NCBI GenBank assembly: GCA_012520135.1
Contig: JAAYOX010000369.1
Coordinates: 1-16,144, forward strand
Source: Clostridia bacterium
GTDB lineage: Bacteria > Bacillota > DULZ01
Direction: 5' to 3'
DNA length: 16,144 nucleotides
This document shows positions 15,219 through 16,144 of this stretch, one piece after another. Under the pieces are notes generated by a model. It was not told the origin of the DNA and did no database searches. It saw only the letters and a list, made by a program, of their open reading frames with translations. Position 1 is the stretch's first letter. Each line of letters opens with the position of its first letter. The position numbers and the translations under genes are program-made.

Positions 15219-15701
15219 ATGTGGAAGATTTTTAAAGGAACGGAAATTGTAGAATTTGCTGTTCGCATTGAACAAAACGGTTATGCTTTTTACCAAAAGG
15301 CAGAATCTTTGGTAAAAAACCCTGCTGCCAAGGAATTATTATCTTTCTTGAAGGAAGAAGAGCAGAAACACGAAAAGGTCTTTAGGGAAATGCTGGGTAA
15401 CCTGGACCCGATCAATGTAAGGGAAACTTACGCCGGTGAATACGAGGAATACCTGAAAGCCCTGGTGGACAACCATGTTTTCGGTGCTGTAGATGCGGCG
15501 GAAAAAGCTTTGGCTAAGCTGGAAAATGAAATAGACGTACTCAACACTGCTCTTGGTTTTGAAAAAGACACCATCCTGTTTTTCCGGGAATTAAAAGAAT
15601 TGGTATCTGAAAAGGATCAGCAGGTAGTAGAGCAGTTAATCAAAGAAGAACAGTCTCACCTCAGAAAGTTGGCCATTGTCAAAGGGGAACTGTGTAGCTA
15701 A
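15219..15701 (+). CDS. Ferritin-like diiron protein (rubrerythrin erythrin domain)
   Basis: The 160-aa four-helix-bundle diiron protein is probably a peroxidase reducing hydrogen peroxide in the cytoplasm of an anaerobe, with the upstream rubredoxin-like protein as electron donor (inferred). Seen: candidate iron ligands E18 (RIEQNGYAFY), E48-x2-H51 (EEEQKHEKVF), E115 (GFEKDTILFF) and E144-x2-H147 (KEEQSHLRKL), the repeat pattern of rubrerythrin-type ferritins. The C-terminus carries one lone cysteine (ELCS) and no rubredoxin domain, which sits in the separate gene 12 bp upstream. The ATG has AGGAGG at about eight bases. It could also be a DUF-type ferritin-like protein acting on other substrates. 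Confidence 0.88.
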   Translation: MWKIFKGTEIVEFAVRIEQNGYAFYQKAESLVKNPAAKELLSFLKEEEQKHEKVFREMLGNLDPINVRETYAGEYEEYLKALVDNHVFGAVDAAEKALAKLENEIDVLNTALGFEKDTILFFRELKELVSEKDQQVVEQLIKEEQSHLRKLAIVKGELCS

Positions 15702-15707
15702 TGAATA

Positions 15708-15757
15708 AGCCCTCTTTAATTGGGGAAACATGGAAATAAATCCCCGAAAGGAGGGCT
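15708..15757 (+). promoter_or_regulatory. Leader hairpin that sequesters the RBS of the small Cys-rich gene
   Basis: AGCCCTC (15708-15714) pairs with GAGGGCT (15751-15757), and GGGGA (15722-15726) with TCCCC (15741-15745). The Shine-Dalgarno AAAGGAGGG (15747-15755) lies partly in the outer stem, nine bases or fewer from the ATG at 15764. No U tract follows, so it is not a simple terminator. A 12-codon reading frame (15701-15739) starts in a TAATG overlap with the ferritin-like stop and runs through the left arm, which could open the hairpin by translation. Confidence 0.5.
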
Positions 15758-15763
15758 ATCTAT

Positions 15764-15922
15764 ATGGGCAAACCCTGTACTTTTACTGATTGCTGGTGGT
15801 ACGAAGAAGAAGCGGAACGAGAGCTGCTGAAAGACGGCGGGGGCTGACTTCATCCGGATGCCGCCGGGTGCGATCCCCGTCAGCTCACCGCTAACGGAAA
15901 GCCAGCCTGTTTTACCTGTTAG
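15764..15922 (+). CDS. Small Cys-rich protein with in-frame TGA: candidate selenoprotein (27 aa if TGA is a stop, 52 aa if read through)
   Basis: I do not recognise the family. A strong Shine-Dalgarno (AAAGGAGGG) precedes ATG 15764. The first 27 codons give MGKPCTFTDCWWYEEEAERE and then LLKDGGG, followed by TGA at 15845-15847. The same frame stays open for 24 more codons to TAG at 15920-15922, reading LHPDAAGCDPRQLTANGKP then ACFTC. Read through, the protein would be 52 aa with C5, C10, Sec28, C36, C50 and C53, a pattern expected of a small metal- or redox-active protein that ends in a CxxC. The UGA lies in the lower stem of a hairpin (15841-15886), as in bacterial Sec insertion. Alternatives are a true 27-aa peptide or a nonsense mutation of a Cys or Trp codon. 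It probably shares a transcript with the rubredoxin-like and ferritin-like genes. Confidence 0.55.
15841..15886 (+). promoter_or_regulatory. Candidate bacterial SECIS-like hairpin at the in-frame UGA
   Basis: GGGCTGAC (15841-15848, containing the TGA) pairs with GTCAGCTC (15879-15886), 8 bp with one G-U. Above it, CATCCGG (15851-15857) pairs with CCGGGTG (15864-15870) around the loop ATGCCG. An alternative apex, GGAT/ATCC (15856-15859/15873-15876) with GC pairs inside, moves the loop farther from the UGA, closer to known bacterial SECIS geometry. No folding program was run. Confidence 0.4.
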
Positions 15923-15932
15923 CATAATTATT

Positions 15933-16042
15933 TAAGGCTGATAATGTTTGCTTTGCTACGGCGGAGTGCCTACGCCGTTACCGGCAGCAAGCTGCCGACG
16001 GCTGTGGCCCAACGCCCGCTCCGCAAATCATTATCAGCCTTA
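15933..16042. repeat. Large nested palindromic (cruciform-capable) element 2
   Basis: A perfect 14-bp outer stem, TAAGGCTGATAATG (15933-15946) with CATTATCAGCCTTA (16029-16042), encloses TTTGC/GCAAA (15947-15951/16023-16027) and GCGGAG/CTCCGC (15961-15966/16019-16024), two alternative pairings that overlap by two bases on the right arm. Inside are GCCGT/ACGGC (15974-15978/15998-16002) and the apical CGGCAG-CAAG-CTGCCG (15982-15997). The interior is GC-rich with no coding. It starts 11 bp after the TAG of the small Cys-rich gene and has no T run, so it is not an ordinary terminator. It shares its design, but not its end sequence, with element 1. Confidence 0.72.
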
Positions 16043-16063
16043 GTCATTTATCAACACGCTGAG

Positions 16064-16083
16064 TGGAGGTTATGTAACCTCCA
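16064..16083. other. Short hairpin between palindromic element 2 and the partial minus-strand gene
   Basis: TGGAGGTTA (16064-16072) and TAACCTCCA (16075-16083) form a 9-bp inverted repeat around TG. It ends 2 bp beyond the stop codon of the partial minus-strand gene. It may be a 3'-end structure for that gene, but neither strand has a U tract. Confidence 0.45.
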
Positions 16084-16085
16084 TA

Positions 16086-16144
16086 TTATTCTGACTCTTG
16101 CAGGTAGTACTTCATACTGGATTTCTTCAGTTCATGAGTACTAT
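16086..16144 (-). CDS. C-terminal end of an unidentified minus-strand gene (partial)
   Basis: Reading into the window from its right edge, the minus strand gives STHELKKSSMKYYLQESE and then TAA at 16086-16088. The charged tail, the stop, and the hairpin directly after it look like the end of a real gene, but only 18 residues are visible and the family cannot be named. Confidence 0.4.
   Translation of the reverse strand, partial: STHELKKSSMKYYLQESE

Noticed and set aside
14922..15296. 124-codon minus-strand ORF
   Set aside because: It runs antisense to the rubredoxin-like and ferritin-like genes and across the terminator, has no ribosome binding site and resembles nothing known; the plus-strand genes explain the region.
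15716..15925. 69-codon minus-strand ORF antisense to the small Cys-rich gene
   Set aside because: It has no plausible ribosome binding site, and its composition is that of an antisense shadow. The plus-strand frame has the Shine-Dalgarno and the cysteine pattern.
15841..15925. Fragment of a cobalamin-type riboswitch (AAAGCCAGCCTG-like bases near 15899)
   Set aside because: It lacks the rest of the conserved cobalamin core, and the bases are equally explained as in-frame codons of the small Cys-rich gene.
14760..16042. Composite transposon bounded by the two palindromes
   Set aside because: The two elements have different end sequences, and no transposase lies in or beside the interval.

Overview
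The window looks like chromosomal DNA from an anaerobic, low-to-mid GC Gram-positive bacterium of the Clostridia, most like the Peptococcaceae (Desulfotomaculum / Desulfitobacterium-type organisms). The reasons are strong GGAGG-type ribosome binding sites, frequent TTG starts, an AddAB helicase-nuclease instead of RecBCD, the Firmicutes yhaM/yhaO/yhaN gene set, and redox genes typical of anaerobes (a siroheme/4Fe-4S sulfite-reductase-like protein, a c-type multiheme lipoprotein, and rubredoxin and rubrerythrin-like proteins). The genus is inferred, not demonstrated.

Layout. Bases 46-912 (+) encode a small siroheme sulfite-reductase-like protein with an N-terminal PCP_red-like domain, closed by a strong terminator. 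Facing it on the minus strand, 1041-1598 encodes a three-heme c-type cytochrome lipoprotein on a Pro/Ala/Asp/Ser/Glu repeat stalk; a decayed fourth heme motif may lie just past its stop. Bases 1791-14274 (minus) form one tightly packed nucleic-acid-processing operon, transcribed yhaM - yhaO - yhaN - addB - addA, with junctions of 17 bp, 8-bp overlap, 6 bp and 11-bp overlap. AddAB resects double-strand breaks. YhaO/YhaN is an SbcDC (Mre11/Rad50)-like pair, and its ATPase carries a transmembrane hairpin where Rad50 has its hook. YhaM is an OB-fold/HD 3'-5' exonuclease.

From 14518 to the end the plus strand carries small genes and structured DNA: an orphan 65-codon ORF, a roughly 178-bp nested palindrome, a terminator, a 50-aa rubredoxin-like protein, a 160-aa diiron ferritin-like protein (together a split rubrerythrin, rubredoxin part first), and then a very small Cys-rich ORF. 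That last ORF has a strong RBS lying inside a hairpin, and its in-frame TGA sits in the base of another hairpin; reading continues through the TGA for 24 coherent codons containing three more cysteines. It is the best candidate here for something undescribed: a 52-residue possible selenoprotein (C5, C10, U28, C36, C50, C53). A second large palindrome of about 110 bp follows, then the C-terminal end of an unidentified gene on the minus strand.

Start codons are unusually diverse: the cytochrome, addB, yhaO and rubredoxin-like genes appear to start with TTG and the 65-codon ORF with GTG, each supported by a well-placed Shine-Dalgarno sequence. All calls come from reading the sequence; no alignment, HMM search or folding program was run.
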